Positions 34,616-43,208 of a DNA stretch of 57,314 nucleotides are shown here, one piece after another. Within the stretch, counting starts at the first letter, position 1, and every line of letters starts with the position of its first letter. The DNA lies in assembly GCA_964619775.1 (NCBI GenBank), contig CAZUFB010000005.1, forward strand, positions 1-57,314, in the 5' to 3' direction. The position numbers and the translations under genes are program-made. The notes below the pieces were generated by a model. That model made no database searches. It worked only from the letters and a program-made list of their open reading frames with translations, and was not told where the DNA came from. The stretch comes from CAZUFB01 sp964619775. GTDB taxonomy: Bacteria; Actinomycetota; Coriobacteriia; Coriobacteriales; UMGS124.

Positions 34616-35254
34616 ATGGGCAAGAAGCAGAAGTTCGACTACTTCGACGCGTTCTGCGTGCAGGCGAGCATCGCCGCCGAGGAGTCGCAGGCGCTCGTTG
34701 ACCTGCTTGTGGACTACCGGCCCGATTCCGAGGAATGGGTGCGCGGCGTCTTGGGCAAGACCCACGAGATCGAGCAGCGCGGCGACACGGTGGCCCACGA
34801 GATCATAGGCCGCCTGGCCGTTGAGTTCATGCCGCCCATCGACCGCGAGGACGTCACCGAGCTCTCTATGATGCTCGACGACGTGACCGACCAGATCGAA
34901 GAGGTCGTGCAGCACCTCTACATGTACGGCATCCGCGAGCTGCACCCCTGCGCCCTGCCGATGGCCCGCGTCATCGACGAGGCGGTGGACGCCCTCTCCG
35001 AGGCGATGCGGGCGTTCCGCGAGTTCAAGAAGCCCAAGAAGCTCGACCGCCTGCTGGTTGCCGTGCACGACAAGGAGTCCGAGGGCGACGCCCTCTACAT
35101 CGAGGCCAAACGCGACATCTTCGCCAACCACGCCGACGCCCCGGCGTCCTACCTCATCGCCTGGAACGGCATGTTCTCGCACATGGAGCAGTGTTGCGAC
35201 GTCTGCGAGAAGGTCGCGGGCATCATGCAGAAGATCGCGCTCAAGAACACGTAG
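34616..35254 (+). CDS. DUF47 / PhoU-like accessory protein of the PiT permease
   Basis: The 212-residue, mostly helical and acidic protein begins KKQKFDYFDAFCVQASIAAE and has EIEQRGDTVAHEIIGRL, ITDRED-type IDREDVTELSMMLDDVTDQI and EKVAGIMQKIALKN. These are the elements of the DUF47 family (PF01865), which resembles PhoU and nearly always accompanies PiT genes. It likely modulates transport. Here it follows the permease gene; in many genomes it precedes it. GAAAGGGAC lies before the ATG. Confidence 0.9.
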   Translation: MGKKQKFDYFDAFCVQASIAAEESQALVDLLVDYRPDSEEWVRGVLGKTHEIEQRGDTVAHEIIGRLAVEFMPPIDREDVTELSMMLDDVTDQIEEVVQHLYMYGIRELHPCALPMARVIDEAVDALSEAMRAFREFKKPKKLDRLLVAVHDKESEGDALYIEAKRDIFANHADAPASYLIAWNGMFSHMEQCCDVCEKVAGIMQKIALKNT

Positions 35255-35328
35255 GCGCCCGGGCCGGGGGCGGCCCCGGAGTCCTGGGCCGTTTCGCGCA
35301 TGTGTCCTTATCGTCCGCGTGACGTTCC

Positions 35329-35344
35329 GTAACCCTTCGGTCAT
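35329..35344. promoter_or_regulatory. Spaced pentamer resembling the glnA upstream element
   Basis: GTAAC at 35329-35333, CCTTCG, then GTCAT at 35340-35344. The core AACCCTTCGGT is identical to that upstream of glnA (43464-43474). It could be a binding site or coincidence in GC-rich DNA. Confidence 0.25.
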
Positions 35345-35368
35345 ATTGCCGCGCTATGATGCCCAAAC

Positions 35369-35407
35369 GCCCGCCTGTCGCCGTGTCGCGGCGCAAGGCG
35401 GGCTTTT
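35369..35407 (+). terminator. Intrinsic terminator between the DUF47 gene and aspS
   Basis: GCCCGCCT (35369-35376) pairs with AGGCGGGC (35396-35403), with further pairing in the loop, and TTTT follows at 35404-35407. It ends the PiT-DUF47 transcript or, if transcription starts just before it at the TATGAT (35355-35360), acts as an attenuator in the aspS leader. Confidence 0.75.
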
Positions 35408-35511
35408 GGTGCGCGCTGCGCCGTTTACGCATGCGCGCGTCGTCTGGAGGAAGCCGCCCGCACCGGCACGGGGCGGTGCAGACTGTGCAAGCAAAGGAGA
35501 ACCCGACAGCC

Positions 35512-37296
35512 ATGACGAGCGTCCTGAACGAGCACTCCACCCACACGCATACCTGCGGCGAGCTGCGCACCGCCGACGTCGGCGCGACCGTGACCCTCAA
35601 CGGCTGGGTCCAGCACCGCCGCGACCACGGCGGCCTCATCTTCGTGGACCTGCGCGACCGCGAGGGCCTCACGCAGTGCGCCTTCGACCCGGAGCTCTCT
35701 GGCGCCGAGGTGTTCCACACGGCTGAGACCATCCGTCCCGAGTGGCCCGTCGCGGTCACCGGCACGGTGCGCCTGCGCCCCGAGGGCATGGCCAACCCCA
35801 ACCTCGCCACCGGCGGGATCGAGGTTCTGGTCAGCGGCATCGAGGTCGTCAATACCTCCAAGACGCCGCCGTTCCAGATCGAGGACGGCATCGTCACCGC
35901 CGAGGACACCCGCCTGCGCTACCGCTACCTCGACCTGCGCCGCCCCGAGATGCAGGCCCGCCTCAAGCTGCGCGACGCCTTTACCTGGGGCATGCGCGAG
36001 GCGCTGCACAGGCGCGCGTTTCTCGAGGTCGAGACGCCCATCCTGTTCAAGTCGTCGCCCGAGGGCGCGCGCGACTTCATCGTGCCGAGCCGCCTGAACC
36101 CGGGCAGCTTCTACGCGCTGCCGCAGTCGCCGCAGCTGCTCAAGGAGCTTCTCATGGTCTCGGGTCTCGAGCGCTACTACCAGGTCGCCAAGTGCTTCCG
36201 CGATGAGGACCTGCGCGCCGACCGCCAGCCCGAGTTCACGCAAGTCGACATCGAGATGTCCTTCGTCGACATGGACGGTGCCATCGGCATCCTCGAGGAC
36301 GTGCTCAAGGACGCGTTCGCCGAGGTGGGCGTCGAGCTGCCCACGCCGCTGCGCCGCATGCCCTACTGGGAGGCCATGGACACCTACGGCAGCGACAAGC
36401 CCGACACGCGCTTCGGCATGCACCTCGTCGATGTGAGCGAGATCTTCAAAGGCTCGCAGTTCAAGGTGTTCGCTCAGGCCGCCAACACCGAGGGGCAGGT
36501 CGTGAAGTGCATCAACGCCAAGGGCGCGGGCACCTGGAGCCGCGGAGAGCTCGACAAGCTGCCCGGCATCGCGCAGAACTTCGGCGCCAAGGGCCTCGCC
36601 TGGATCGCCTTCCGTGCCGACGGCAGCGTGAACAGCCCCATCGTCAAGTTCTTCTCCGACGACGAGATGGCCGCCCTGCGCGCCGCCTGCGACGTGGAGC
36701 CCGGCGACCTGCTCATGTTTGCCGCCTGCGACCGCAAGCTCGCCGACGAGGTACTCGGCGGCATGCGCGTGCACATGGCCGACGCCCTGGGCGTCGAGCG
36801 CACGGGCCACGACTTCCTGTGGGTCGTCGACTTCCCGATGTTCGAGTACGACGAGGAGGAGGGGCGCTACTCCGCCGAGCACCACCCCTTCACCCGGCCC
36901 TACGAGGCCGACGTCGACAAGATCGAGACCGACCCGCTGGCCGTGGGGTCGTACACCTACGATTTCGTGATGGACGGCTACGAGGCGGGCGGCGGCGGCC
37001 TGCGCATCCACGACGCCGACCTGCAGATGCGCGTGCTCAAGCGCCTTGGCTTCACCGAGGAGAAGGCCCGCGAGCAGTTCGGCTATCTCATCGAGGCGCT
37101 CGGCTACGGAGCGCCCACCCTGGGCGGTTTTGCGCTGGGCCTCGACCGCGTGTGCATGATCTTGGCCGGTTGCGACTCGATTCGCGACGTCATGGCGTTC
37201 CCCAAGACATCCTCGGGTGCCGACCTCATGAGCGCCGCGCCGAGTCCCGTCTCGGACAAGCAGCTCGACGAGGTCGCCCTGCGCGTGATGGTCTAG
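35512..37296 (+). CDS. aspS: Aspartyl-tRNA synthetase
   Basis: The 594-residue class II synthetase charges tRNA-Asp. The N-terminal OB domain has NGWVQHRRDHGGLIFVDLRD; motif 2 is in YQVAKCFRDEDLRADRQPEF with TQVDIEM after it; motif 3 is GFALGLDRVCMIL near the end. The bacterial GAD insertion domain is present (GAGTWSRGELDK and following). ATG 35512 is supported by AAAGGAGA; the upstream frame to 35356 crosses the terminator. Whether it also forms Asp-tRNA-Asn cannot be decided here. Confidence 0.97.
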   Translation: MTSVLNEHSTHTHTCGELRTADVGATVTLNGWVQHRRDHGGLIFVDLRDREGLTQCAFDPELSGAEVFHTAETIRPEWPVAVTGTVRLRPEGMANPNLATGGIEVLVSGIEVVNTSKTPPFQIEDGIVTAEDTRLRYRYLDLRRPEMQARLKLRDAFTWGMREALHRRAFLEVETPILFKSSPEGARDFIVPSRLNPGSFYALPQSPQLLKELLMVSGLERYYQVAKCFRDEDLRADRQPEFTQVDIEMSFVDMDGAIGILEDVLKDAFAEVGVELPTPLRRMPYWEAMDTYGSDKPDTRFGMHLVDVSEIFKGSQFKVFAQAANTEGQVVKCINAKGAGTWSRGELDKLPGIAQNFGAKGLAWIAFRADGSVNSPIVKFFSDDEMAALRAACDVEPGDLLMFAACDRKLADEVLGGMRVHMADALGVERTGHDFLWVVDFPMFEYDEEEGRYSAEHHPFTRPYEADVDKIETDPLAVGSYTYDFVMDGYEAGGGGLRIHDADLQMRVLKRLGFTEEKAREQFGYLIEALGYGAPTLGGFALGLDRVCMILAGCDSIRDVMAFPKTSSGADLMSAAPSPVSDKQLDEVALRVMV

Positions 37297-37321
37297 CGCG
37301 GCGTGCGACAACGGCGGACCT

Positions 37322-37378
37322 CCGGGCCCCGTGCGGCGCGGCTTGATGCCGCGGCCCGCGCGGGGCCCGGTTTTGTTT
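37322..37378 (+). terminator. Very strong intrinsic terminator after aspS
   Basis: CCGGGCCCCG (37322-37331) pairs with CGGGGCCCGG (37361-37370), extended inward by mostly complementary GC-rich sequence around TTGAT. TTTTGTTT follows. It is 25 bases after the aspS stop. Confidence 0.9.
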
Positions 37379-37459
37379 GCGGGCGTGGGTTGCCCGCGGG
37401 CGGCGATGGTGGCGATAACGGCCTCGATGGCGCAAACCTATGACGAGCCGGCGGGGCGG

Positions 37460-37640
37460 ATCTTTTGCGCATCCGGCAAACATCCTGCGGGCGTTTACGA
37501 GCGACGGGGTGCCCCACGACGACACGTCGAGCTCCTCGGTGTTCCGGCAGTCTGTGAACATGTCGCATGCGTTTCGAACCTGGGAGAAGTCGAGGCGCCG
37601 TAGGTCGAACTCGATGCAACGGAACATCCCTTCAAACCGG
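37460..37640 (-). pseudogene. Fragment of a BspA/DUF285 leucine-rich surface protein
   Basis: On the minus strand, RFEGMFRCIEFDLRRLDFSQ, VRNACDMFTDCRNTEELDVS and SWGTPSLVNARRMFAGC show two and a half DUF285-type repeats (x-M-F-x-x-C, E-L-D-V-S-x-W-x-T). After ...AGCAKDPPRRL the resemblance ends and the frame runs on into the aspS terminator and gene, so the natural C-terminus is missing. No start codon with a binding site is evident upstream. DUF285 proteins are large adhesin-like surface proteins of gut and oral bacteria. This is a remnant, possibly left by recombination among repeats. Confidence 0.65.
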
Positions 37641-37809
37641 TGTGCCGAGGAAGTGGGGGCAAGGGGTCGGTGATGGCAACTTTTCCTAAGAGGCGGCCAT
37701 CTCCGCGCCCGCCGTCCCGCGCAAAGGGTAGACTGGTATCCAAAGCAACCGGCGTGCCCAGCCGGCGCACGCCGCCGTGCGATGCGCGCGCCAACGGAAA
37801 GGGAGTCCC

Positions 37810-38238
37810 ATGGTCGATACGAACGGTGTTGCCGACAGCCTCCGCAAGGTGTTCATGGCCGGCGTCGGCGCGATGGCCGCGGTGGGGGAGCGCGGCGGCC
37901 AGGTGGTCGAGGAGCTGGCCGAGCGCGGCGAGTCGGTCGTCAAGCAGGGGCGCGACCTCAATCGCGAGCTCGTCCAGAAAGGTGCCGCCGCGGCGGGCGG
38001 CATCGGCGAGGACGTGCTGCGTGCCACCCTTGCGGCGCTGTCGCCCGAGAACCGCGCGAAGTTCGTCGCGACCGCCCAGCACGTCGCCGACGAGCTCGAC
38101 GCCGCCGATGCCGCCTGCGAGGCCGCGCGGGTCAAGCCTGCGGGCGTGACGGTCCCCGTGCAGGAAGGCGCCGTCCCCGAGCAGCCCGCCGAGTCCGAGG
38201 GCCCCACGGCTCGCGACACCCCCGGCACCTCCGCGTAG
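37810..38238 (+). CDS. Phasin-like / granule-associated helical protein
   Basis: The 142-residue protein begins with an amphipathic region, DSLRKVFMAGVGAMAAVGER, followed by helix GGQVVEELAERGESVVKQGR and ends in an Ala/Pro/Glu-rich tail. This layout, with K-x-x-x-A-G-x-G-A near the N-terminus and a VEELxxRGE helix, resembles the polyhydroxyalkanoate granule-associated (phasin) family. No PHA synthase is in the window, so a membrane- or quinone-associated role with the adjacent AarF/UbiB-like protein is equally possible. GAAAGGGAG precedes the ATG. Confidence 0.5.
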   Translation: MVDTNGVADSLRKVFMAGVGAMAAVGERGGQVVEELAERGESVVKQGRDLNRELVQKGAAAAGGIGEDVLRATLAALSPENRAKFVATAQHVADELDAADAACEAARVKPAGVTVPVQEGAVPEQPAESEGPTARDTPGTSA

Positions 38239-38269
38239 CGCCCCCCCAGCCCGAAAGCCGCCCACTGCC

Positions 38270-40003
38270 ATGCCGTCCGCCCCCGCGCCCGCCGGTGCCC
38301 CGCAGCAGATCCCGCCCCCGCGCCCCGAGAGCGGCTCCTCCGCGAGCCGCCCTCTGTTCGCGCGCCTGTTGCGCGGGGAGGAGCGCCGGGCTGAGGAGCG
38401 CTACGGCCTCTCGCGCGCATCGCGCCACCGCCGCATGCGCCAGATTGTGGACGTGCTGCGCCGCACGGGGGTGTTCAAGGGCGAGATGACCCCCCAGAAG
38501 TTGCGCGGGCTGTTTGAGGAGCTCGGCCCCACGTTCGTCAAGGTGGGTCAGATCCTTTCGATGCGCTCCGAGATTCTCCCGCAGGAGTACTGCGACGAGC
38601 TTGCCAGGCTGCGCACCGACGTGGAGCCCATGACCTTCGAGGAAGTGCGTGCCGTGCTCGAGGCCGAGTACGGGGGCACGCCGCTCGAGCAGGTGTTCCC
38701 GCAGTTCGACCCGCGGCCCCTGGGCAGCGCGAGCGTGGCCCAGGTACACCGTGCGCGCCTGGCCGGCGGCGAGGACGTCGCCGTGAAGGTCCAGCGTCCC
38801 GACGTGCAGCAGACGATGGCCAGCGACCTCGACATCCTGCGCCGTCTGTGTCGCCGCCTGGGATTCATCTGGAAGAGCAACCCGGTCATGGACCTCAACC
38901 AGATGGTCGAGGAGCTGTGGAGCACCGCCGTCGAGGAGACCAACTTCCTCGTGGAGGCGCGCAACCTGCGCGAGTTCCGCGAGCTCAACGCCCACTGCGT
39001 CTACATCGACTGCCCCAAGCCCTACGAAGGGCTGTGCACGGAGCACGTCGTGGTCATGGACTACATCGAGGGTATCAGCCTCGACGAGCCGCAGCGCCTG
39101 GCTGAGGCGGGTTACGACCTCGAGGAGATCGGCGTCAAGCTGGTCGACAACTACGCCACCCAGGTGCTCGACGACGGCTTCTTCCACGCCGACCCGCACC
39201 CCGCCAACATCATCGTGAGCGGCGGCAAGATCGTCTACATAGACCTCGGTATGACGGGGCGCCTGTCGGCCCACAGCCGTTCGTGCCTGGCGCAGATCAT
39301 CTCCTCGGTGGGGGACCAGGACAGCCACGGCGTCGCGGAGGGCCTCGTCCGCTTCTCGCTCTCCAACCCCGCCCAGGTCGACCGCGCCCAGCTGCTTGCC
39401 GACGTCGACGCCATCGTCAGCGAGTTCGGCGGCACGAGCCTTCGCGACCTCGACCTGGGACATATGGCCTTCTCGCTCATCAACCTTGCCCGCAAGGACC
39501 GCGTGGAGCTGCCCGCGGCCGTGACGATGATCGCCCGTGGCCTGGTGACCCTCGAGGGCGTGCTCGACGAGTACATGCCCCAAGGCAACATGGTCCAGAT
39601 CATCCGCGACCACATCGTCGTGGAGAAAGGCGTCGCCGGCATGGCCAAGGAGGAGGCGCGCGCCGTCGCGGCCGAGGGCCGGCGCGCCCTGCACGGCACG
39701 CTGCGCGCCGCCGGCGAGGCGGGCGAGTTCATGCACATGCTCACGCGCGGCAAGGTGAAGCTCAACATGAAGATGGTCGACTCGCCCGAGGCCCTCGGGC
39801 CTCTGTCGCGCATGGTCGACCGCCTGACGCTCGGCATCATCATCGCGGGCCTGTTCATTGGGTCGAGCATCGTCTACTATGCCGGCATCCAGCCGGTTGT
39901 CCTGGGCATTCCTGTCCTGGGGTTCGTCGGCTACGCGGGCGCGGTCGTCCTGTCCGCCTGGGTGATCCTCGACATCCTGCGCGACGTCCGCAGGCGCCGT
40001 TAG
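38270..40003 (+). CDS. AarF/UbiB (ABC1) kinase-like protein
   Basis: The 577-residue protein has the family's KxGQ motif (KVGQ at 91-94, preceded by LGPTFV), the alanine-rich loop PLGSASVAQVHRARL, the conserved VAVKVQRPDV lysine, FFHADPHPANIIV and IDLGMTG. Two transmembrane segments are found at the C-terminus (about 525-570). UbiB/COQ8 proteins use ATPase activity to assist isoprenoid-lipid (quinone) synthesis; in this likely anaerobe the target would be menaquinone or another lipid. No clear ribosome binding site precedes ATG 38270, so the start is uncertain; it lies 31 bases after the phasin-like gene. Confidence 0.85.
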   Translation: MPSAPAPAGAPQQIPPPRPESGSSASRPLFARLLRGEERRAEERYGLSRASRHRRMRQIVDVLRRTGVFKGEMTPQKLRGLFEELGPTFVKVGQILSMRSEILPQEYCDELARLRTDVEPMTFEEVRAVLEAEYGGTPLEQVFPQFDPRPLGSASVAQVHRARLAGGEDVAVKVQRPDVQQTMASDLDILRRLCRRLGFIWKSNPVMDLNQMVEELWSTAVEETNFLVEARNLREFRELNAHCVYIDCPKPYEGLCTEHVVVMDYIEGISLDEPQRLAEAGYDLEEIGVKLVDNYATQVLDDGFFHADPHPANIIVSGGKIVYIDLGMTGRLSAHSRSCLAQIISSVGDQDSHGVAEGLVRFSLSNPAQVDRAQLLADVDAIVSEFGGTSLRDLDLGHMAFSLINLARKDRVELPAAVTMIARGLVTLEGVLDEYMPQGNMVQIIRDHIVVEKGVAGMAKEEARAVAAEGRRALHGTLRAAGEAGEFMHMLTRGKVKLNMKMVDSPEALGPLSRMVDRLTLGIIIAGLFIGSSIVYYAGIQPVVLGIPVLGFVGYAGAVVLSAWVILDILRDVRRRR

Positions 40004-40075
40004 CCGGCTCGCCTGGCGTCCGACCCGTTTTGGGTTCAAGCAAGTATATTTGCCCAACTTTTTAGTTGCGACGGG

Positions 40076-40104
40076 TTTACTTTGCAGTTAGAGAAGACTA
40101 CCAT
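40076..40104 (+). promoter_or_regulatory. Possible promoter of the feo operon
   Basis: TTTACT (40076-40081) and TACCAT (40099-40104) are spaced by 17 bases, each four of six matches to consensus. The region is unusually AT-rich for this window. A small palindrome CAACTTTTTAGTTG at 40055-40068 could be an operator for an iron regulator, but it does not match a DtxR or Fur box well. Confidence 0.4.
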
Positions 40105-40133
40105 TTTCTCGTCATATAGAACCGGTGGCTAAC

Positions 40134-40379
40134 ATGACGAAAGAGATGGTGGCAATGTCTGGAGCGATGCCCTTGTCGCTGGCGCACGGGGGGAGCACGG
40201 TGCGCGTCGAGTCCGTCCATGGCAACGAGGAGATGCACCGCCATCTCGAGTCCCTGGGTTTTGTGAACGGAGCCGAGGTCGAGGTGGTGTCGCAGGCTTC
40301 GGGCACGGTGATCGTCTCCATCAAAGGCTCGCGCCTGGGCCTCAATGAACGCACCGCCCGCCACGTCTACGTCATGTAG
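40134..40379 (+). CDS. feoA: FeoA-domain protein (first copy)
   Basis: A small SH3-like protein of about 81 residues. It has PLSLAHGGSTVRVES, HLESLGFVNGAEVEVVSQAS and LGLNERTARHVYV, as in FeoA proteins that bind FeoB and support Fe(II) uptake. The start is uncertain: GTG 40125, ATG 40134 and ATG 40155 are in frame and none has a strong binding site. It is the first gene of the feo operon and is followed after 56 bases by a second feoA. Confidence 0.85.
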   Translation: MTKEMVAMSGAMPLSLAHGGSTVRVESVHGNEEMHRHLESLGFVNGAEVEVVSQASGTVIVSIKGSRLGLNERTARHVYVM

Positions 40380-40435
40380 CTGCGCCCGCGCGGACGCAGT
40401 GGCGCACAAAAGGAAAAACCGAGAGGAGGTCTTTT

Positions 40436-40660
40436 GTGAAAACCCTACGCGACATCCCGGTGGGAGGCGACGCGACCGTCGTACGCCTTACGGGCGAAGG
40501 CGCCCTCAAGCGCCGCATCATGGACATGGGCCTGACCAAGGGCACCGCCGTCCATGTGCGCAAGGTGGCGCCGCTCGGCGATCCCATCGAGATCACCGTG
40601 CGCGGCTACGAGCTCTCCATCCGCAAGGAGGAGGCTCAGAACGTCGTGGTGGAGGGGTAG
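40436..40660 (+). CDS. feoA: FeoA-domain protein (second copy)
   Basis: The 74-residue protein reads KTLRDIPVGGDATVVRLTGE, RRIMDMGLTKGTAVHVRKVA and ITVRGYELSIRKEEAQNV. It is closer to the FeoA consensus (GxxLKRRIMDMGLTxG) than the first copy. The start is GTG 40436, seven bases after GAGAGGAGGT. feoB begins 106 bases downstream. Two separate FeoA proteins before FeoB are frequent in Firmicutes and Coriobacteriia. Confidence 0.92.
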   Translation: MKTLRDIPVGGDATVVRLTGEGALKRRIMDMGLTKGTAVHVRKVAPLGDPIEITVRGYELSIRKEEAQNVVVEG

Positions 40661-40766
40661 TTTCTCCCTTGCGCCGCCGATTGTTCAAACACCCAGTCGA
40701 GCCTAGCTCGCAGGTCCTGGCACCTTGCAGGTCGCCAGGGTCAGAACTACCCCAGGAAGGACATAC

Positions 40767-43076
40767 ATGAGCATTCAGATTGCTCTTGCCGGCAACCCCA
40801 ACTGCGGCAAGACAACGCTCTTCAACCGGATTACCGGTGAAAACGGATACGTCGGCAACTGGCCCGGCGTTACCGTCGAGAAGAAGCAGGCGGGTCTGTC
40901 GGGTGACCGGGAGACGATCATCACCGACCTGCCCGGCATCTACTCGTTGTCTCCCTACTCGCCCGAAGAGGTCGTATCGCGCGACTACCTGGTCGACGAC
41001 CGTCCCGACGTCGTCATCAACCTGGTTGACGCCACCAATCTCGAGCGCAACCTCTACCTCACCACCCAGATCCTCGAGTTGGGCCTGCCGGTGGTCATCG
41101 GCCTCAACATGGTCGACCTGGTGCGCAAGAACGGCGACAAGATCGACTCCGCCAAGCTGTCCAAGATCTTCGGCTGCCCGGTGGTCGAGTGCTCGGCGCT
41201 CAAGGGCGACGGGGTCGACCAGCTGATCGAGACCGCGAAGAAGACTGCGGCCGCCAAGACGCCCGCCAAGCCAACGGTGAAGTTCGGCGCCTCGCTCGAG
41301 GGGGCGCTCCAAAAGATCGAGGGCATCGTCGGCACCGCCGCGCCCGAGCAGCTCAAGCGCTGGTACGCCGTCAAGCTGTTCGAGGGCGACGAGAAGGCCG
41401 TCGCCAAGCTCAAGCTCGGGACCCCGCAGCTTGCCGAGGTCCGCTCCATCGTCAAGGCTGTCGAGGAGGAGTTCGAGGACGACGCCGAGTCCATCGTCAC
41501 CGGCGAGCGCTACGACCTCATCGCGCAGGTCATCTCGCAGTTCCTCACCAAGGCTCCCAAGAAGGTCAGCATCACCGAGAAGATCGACCGTGTGGCCACC
41601 AACCGTTGGGCGGGCATCCCGATCTTCATCGTCATCATGTGCATCGTCTACTACGTCTCGGTTGCCACGGTGGGCACCTGGGGCACCGACTGGGCCAACG
41701 ACGGCCTGTTCGGCGACGGTTTCCACCTGTTCGCCATCGGCAGCGGCGACTACAACGAGGCGGTCGAGCTTGCCGAGGAGACCGGCGCCGACGAGCCCGA
41801 CCCGGCCGACTACGGCATCTGGGTGCCCGGCATCCCGGTGCTCGTCACCAACGGCCTGGAGGCCATCGGTGCAGCCGACTGGGTCACGAGCCTTGTGGTC
41901 GACGGTGTCGTCGCGGGCGTGGGCGCCATCCTGGGCTTCGTGCCGCAGATGATCGTCCTGTTCATGTTCCTGGCCCTGCTCGAGGACTGCGGCTACATGG
42001 CGCGCGTCGCGTTCGTCATGGACCGCATCTTCCGCCGCTTCGGCCTGTCGGGCAAGTCGTTCATCCCGATGCTCGTCAGCTCGGGCTGCGGCGTGCCGGG
42101 CGTCATGGCGACTAAGACCATCGAGAACGAGTCCGAGCGCCGTATGACGGTCGTGACCACCACGATGGTACCCTGCGGCGCCAAGCTCCCCATTGTCGCC
42201 CTGCTCATGGGCGCCCTGGTGGGCATCGACGCCTCTACCTGGTGGGTCGCCCCGCTGTTCTACTTCATGGGCGTCGTCGCGATCATCATCTCGGGCATCA
42301 TGCTCAAGAAGACCCGTTGGTTTGCCGGCGAGACCAGCCCCTTCGTCATGGAGCTGCCCGCCTACCACCTGCCCTCGCTGCGCAGCTGGGTGTTGCACAT
42401 CTGGGAGCGCGTCAAGTCGTTCGTTGTCAAGGCCGGTACCATCATCTTCGCGGCCACCGTGCTGGTGTGGTTCCTCTCGAGCTTCGGGTTCGTCGACGGC
42501 CAGTTCGGCCTGCTCGACCCTGAGATGGAGCTGCCTGCAGACGCCGAGAGCTACATGGACTACTCGCTGCTTGCGTCCGTCGGCGGCTTCCTGAGCTTCA
42601 TCTTCGCCCCGCTCGGCTTTGGCAACTGGCAGGCCACGTCGATGACCATCACCGGACTCATCGCCAAGGAGAACGTCGTCTCGACTTTCGCGACCCTCTT
42701 CAGCCTGGGCGACCTGGGCGAGGGCGACGTCGAGATGTGGGAGGCCTTCGGCCTGATGCTCGGCTCCACCGGCGCGCTGTTGGCCTTCGGCGCCTTCAAC
42801 CTGCTGTGCGCCCCGTGCTTCGCAGCCATGGGCACCATCCGCCGCCAGATGAACTCCGGCAAGTGGTTCGCGTTCGCCATCGTCTACGAGTGCGTCTTCG
42901 CCTGGTGCATCGGCCTCATGATCAACCAGTTCTACCTGCTGTTCACCGGCAGCTTCGGGGTGTGGACCGTCGTGGCCATCGTGCTGCTCGTCGCGATGCT
43001 GTTCCAGCTGTTCCGCCCCATGCCCAAGTTCAAGGACAAGGCGGCTGTCGTTTCGACCGCGTCCGACAAGGCATAG
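40767..43076 (+). CDS. feoB: Ferrous iron transporter FeoB
   Basis: The 769-residue protein has a cytosolic GTPase domain with G1 GNPNCGKT at 9-16, TVEKKQAG, G3 DLPGIYSL near 53-60 and G4 NMVD near 112-115, followed by a helical spacer and two Gate motifs in the membrane (FIPMLVSSGCGVPGVMATKT; Cys-containing NLLCAPCFAAMGTIRRQM). It imports Fe(II). An insertion rich in Asp/Glu (about 325-360) lies between the first membrane helices. ATG 40767 follows AGGAAGGAC. The FeoB-associated protein gene follows, after a very stable hairpin. Confidence 0.96.
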   Translation: MSIQIALAGNPNCGKTTLFNRITGENGYVGNWPGVTVEKKQAGLSGDRETIITDLPGIYSLSPYSPEEVVSRDYLVDDRPDVVINLVDATNLERNLYLTTQILELGLPVVIGLNMVDLVRKNGDKIDSAKLSKIFGCPVVECSALKGDGVDQLIETAKKTAAAKTPAKPTVKFGASLEGALQKIEGIVGTAAPEQLKRWYAVKLFEGDEKAVAKLKLGTPQLAEVRSIVKAVEEEFEDDAESIVTGERYDLIAQVISQFLTKAPKKVSITEKIDRVATNRWAGIPIFIVIMCIVYYVSVATVGTWGTDWANDGLFGDGFHLFAIGSGDYNEAVELAEETGADEPDPADYGIWVPGIPVLVTNGLEAIGAADWVTSLVVDGVVAGVGAILGFVPQMIVLFMFLALLEDCGYMARVAFVMDRIFRRFGLSGKSFIPMLVSSGCGVPGVMATKTIENESERRMTVVTTTMVPCGAKLPIVALLMGALVGIDASTWWVAPLFYFMGVVAIIISGIMLKKTRWFAGETSPFVMELPAYHLPSLRSWVLHIWERVKSFVVKAGTIIFAATVLVWFLSSFGFVDGQFGLLDPEMELPADAESYMDYSLLASVGGFLSFIFAPLGFGNWQATSMTITGLIAKENVVSTFATLFSLGDLGEGDVEMWEAFGLMLGSTGALLAFGAFNLLCAPCFAAMGTIRRQMNSGKWFAFAIVYECVFAWCIGLMINQFYLLFTGSFGVWTVVAIVLLVAMLFQLFRPMPKFKDKAAVVSTASDKA

Positions 43077-43130
43077 GCCAACCCGGGTATAGTGGGTTTG
43101 CGCCCTTCGGGGCCGGCCCGAATCCTTCGT

Positions 43131-43166
43131 GCGCCGCGCGCCCGCAGCGAAGCGGGCGCGCGGCGC
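43131..43166 (+). other. Perfect 15-bp GC hairpin between feoB and its small partner gene
   Basis: GCGCCGCGCGCCCGC (43131-43145) and its exact reverse complement (43152-43166) enclose AGCGAA. No T-run follows. In an operon it may stabilise the feoB message end or reduce downstream expression. Confidence 0.7.
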
Positions 43167-43208
43167 GGCCGTATGCGTCCCGCCGCCGTCCGTCCAAGGA
43201 GGTCTGCC

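Larger units (their letters stand above)
37297..37809. other. Spacer between aspS and the phasin-like gene
   Basis: About 510 bases without an intact gene. It holds the aspS terminator (37322-37378) and the minus-strand DUF285 fragment (about 37460-37640). The last 170 bases probably carry the promoter of the phasin-like gene; TAGACT at 37728-37733 is a weak -10 candidate. Confidence 0.55.

Noticed and set aside
35255..35511. T-box riboswitch in the aspS leader
   Set aside because: A terminator is present, but no T-box sequence (AGGGTGGNACCGCG-like) or specifier stem could be found; the terminator fits the upstream PiT-DUF47 transcript.
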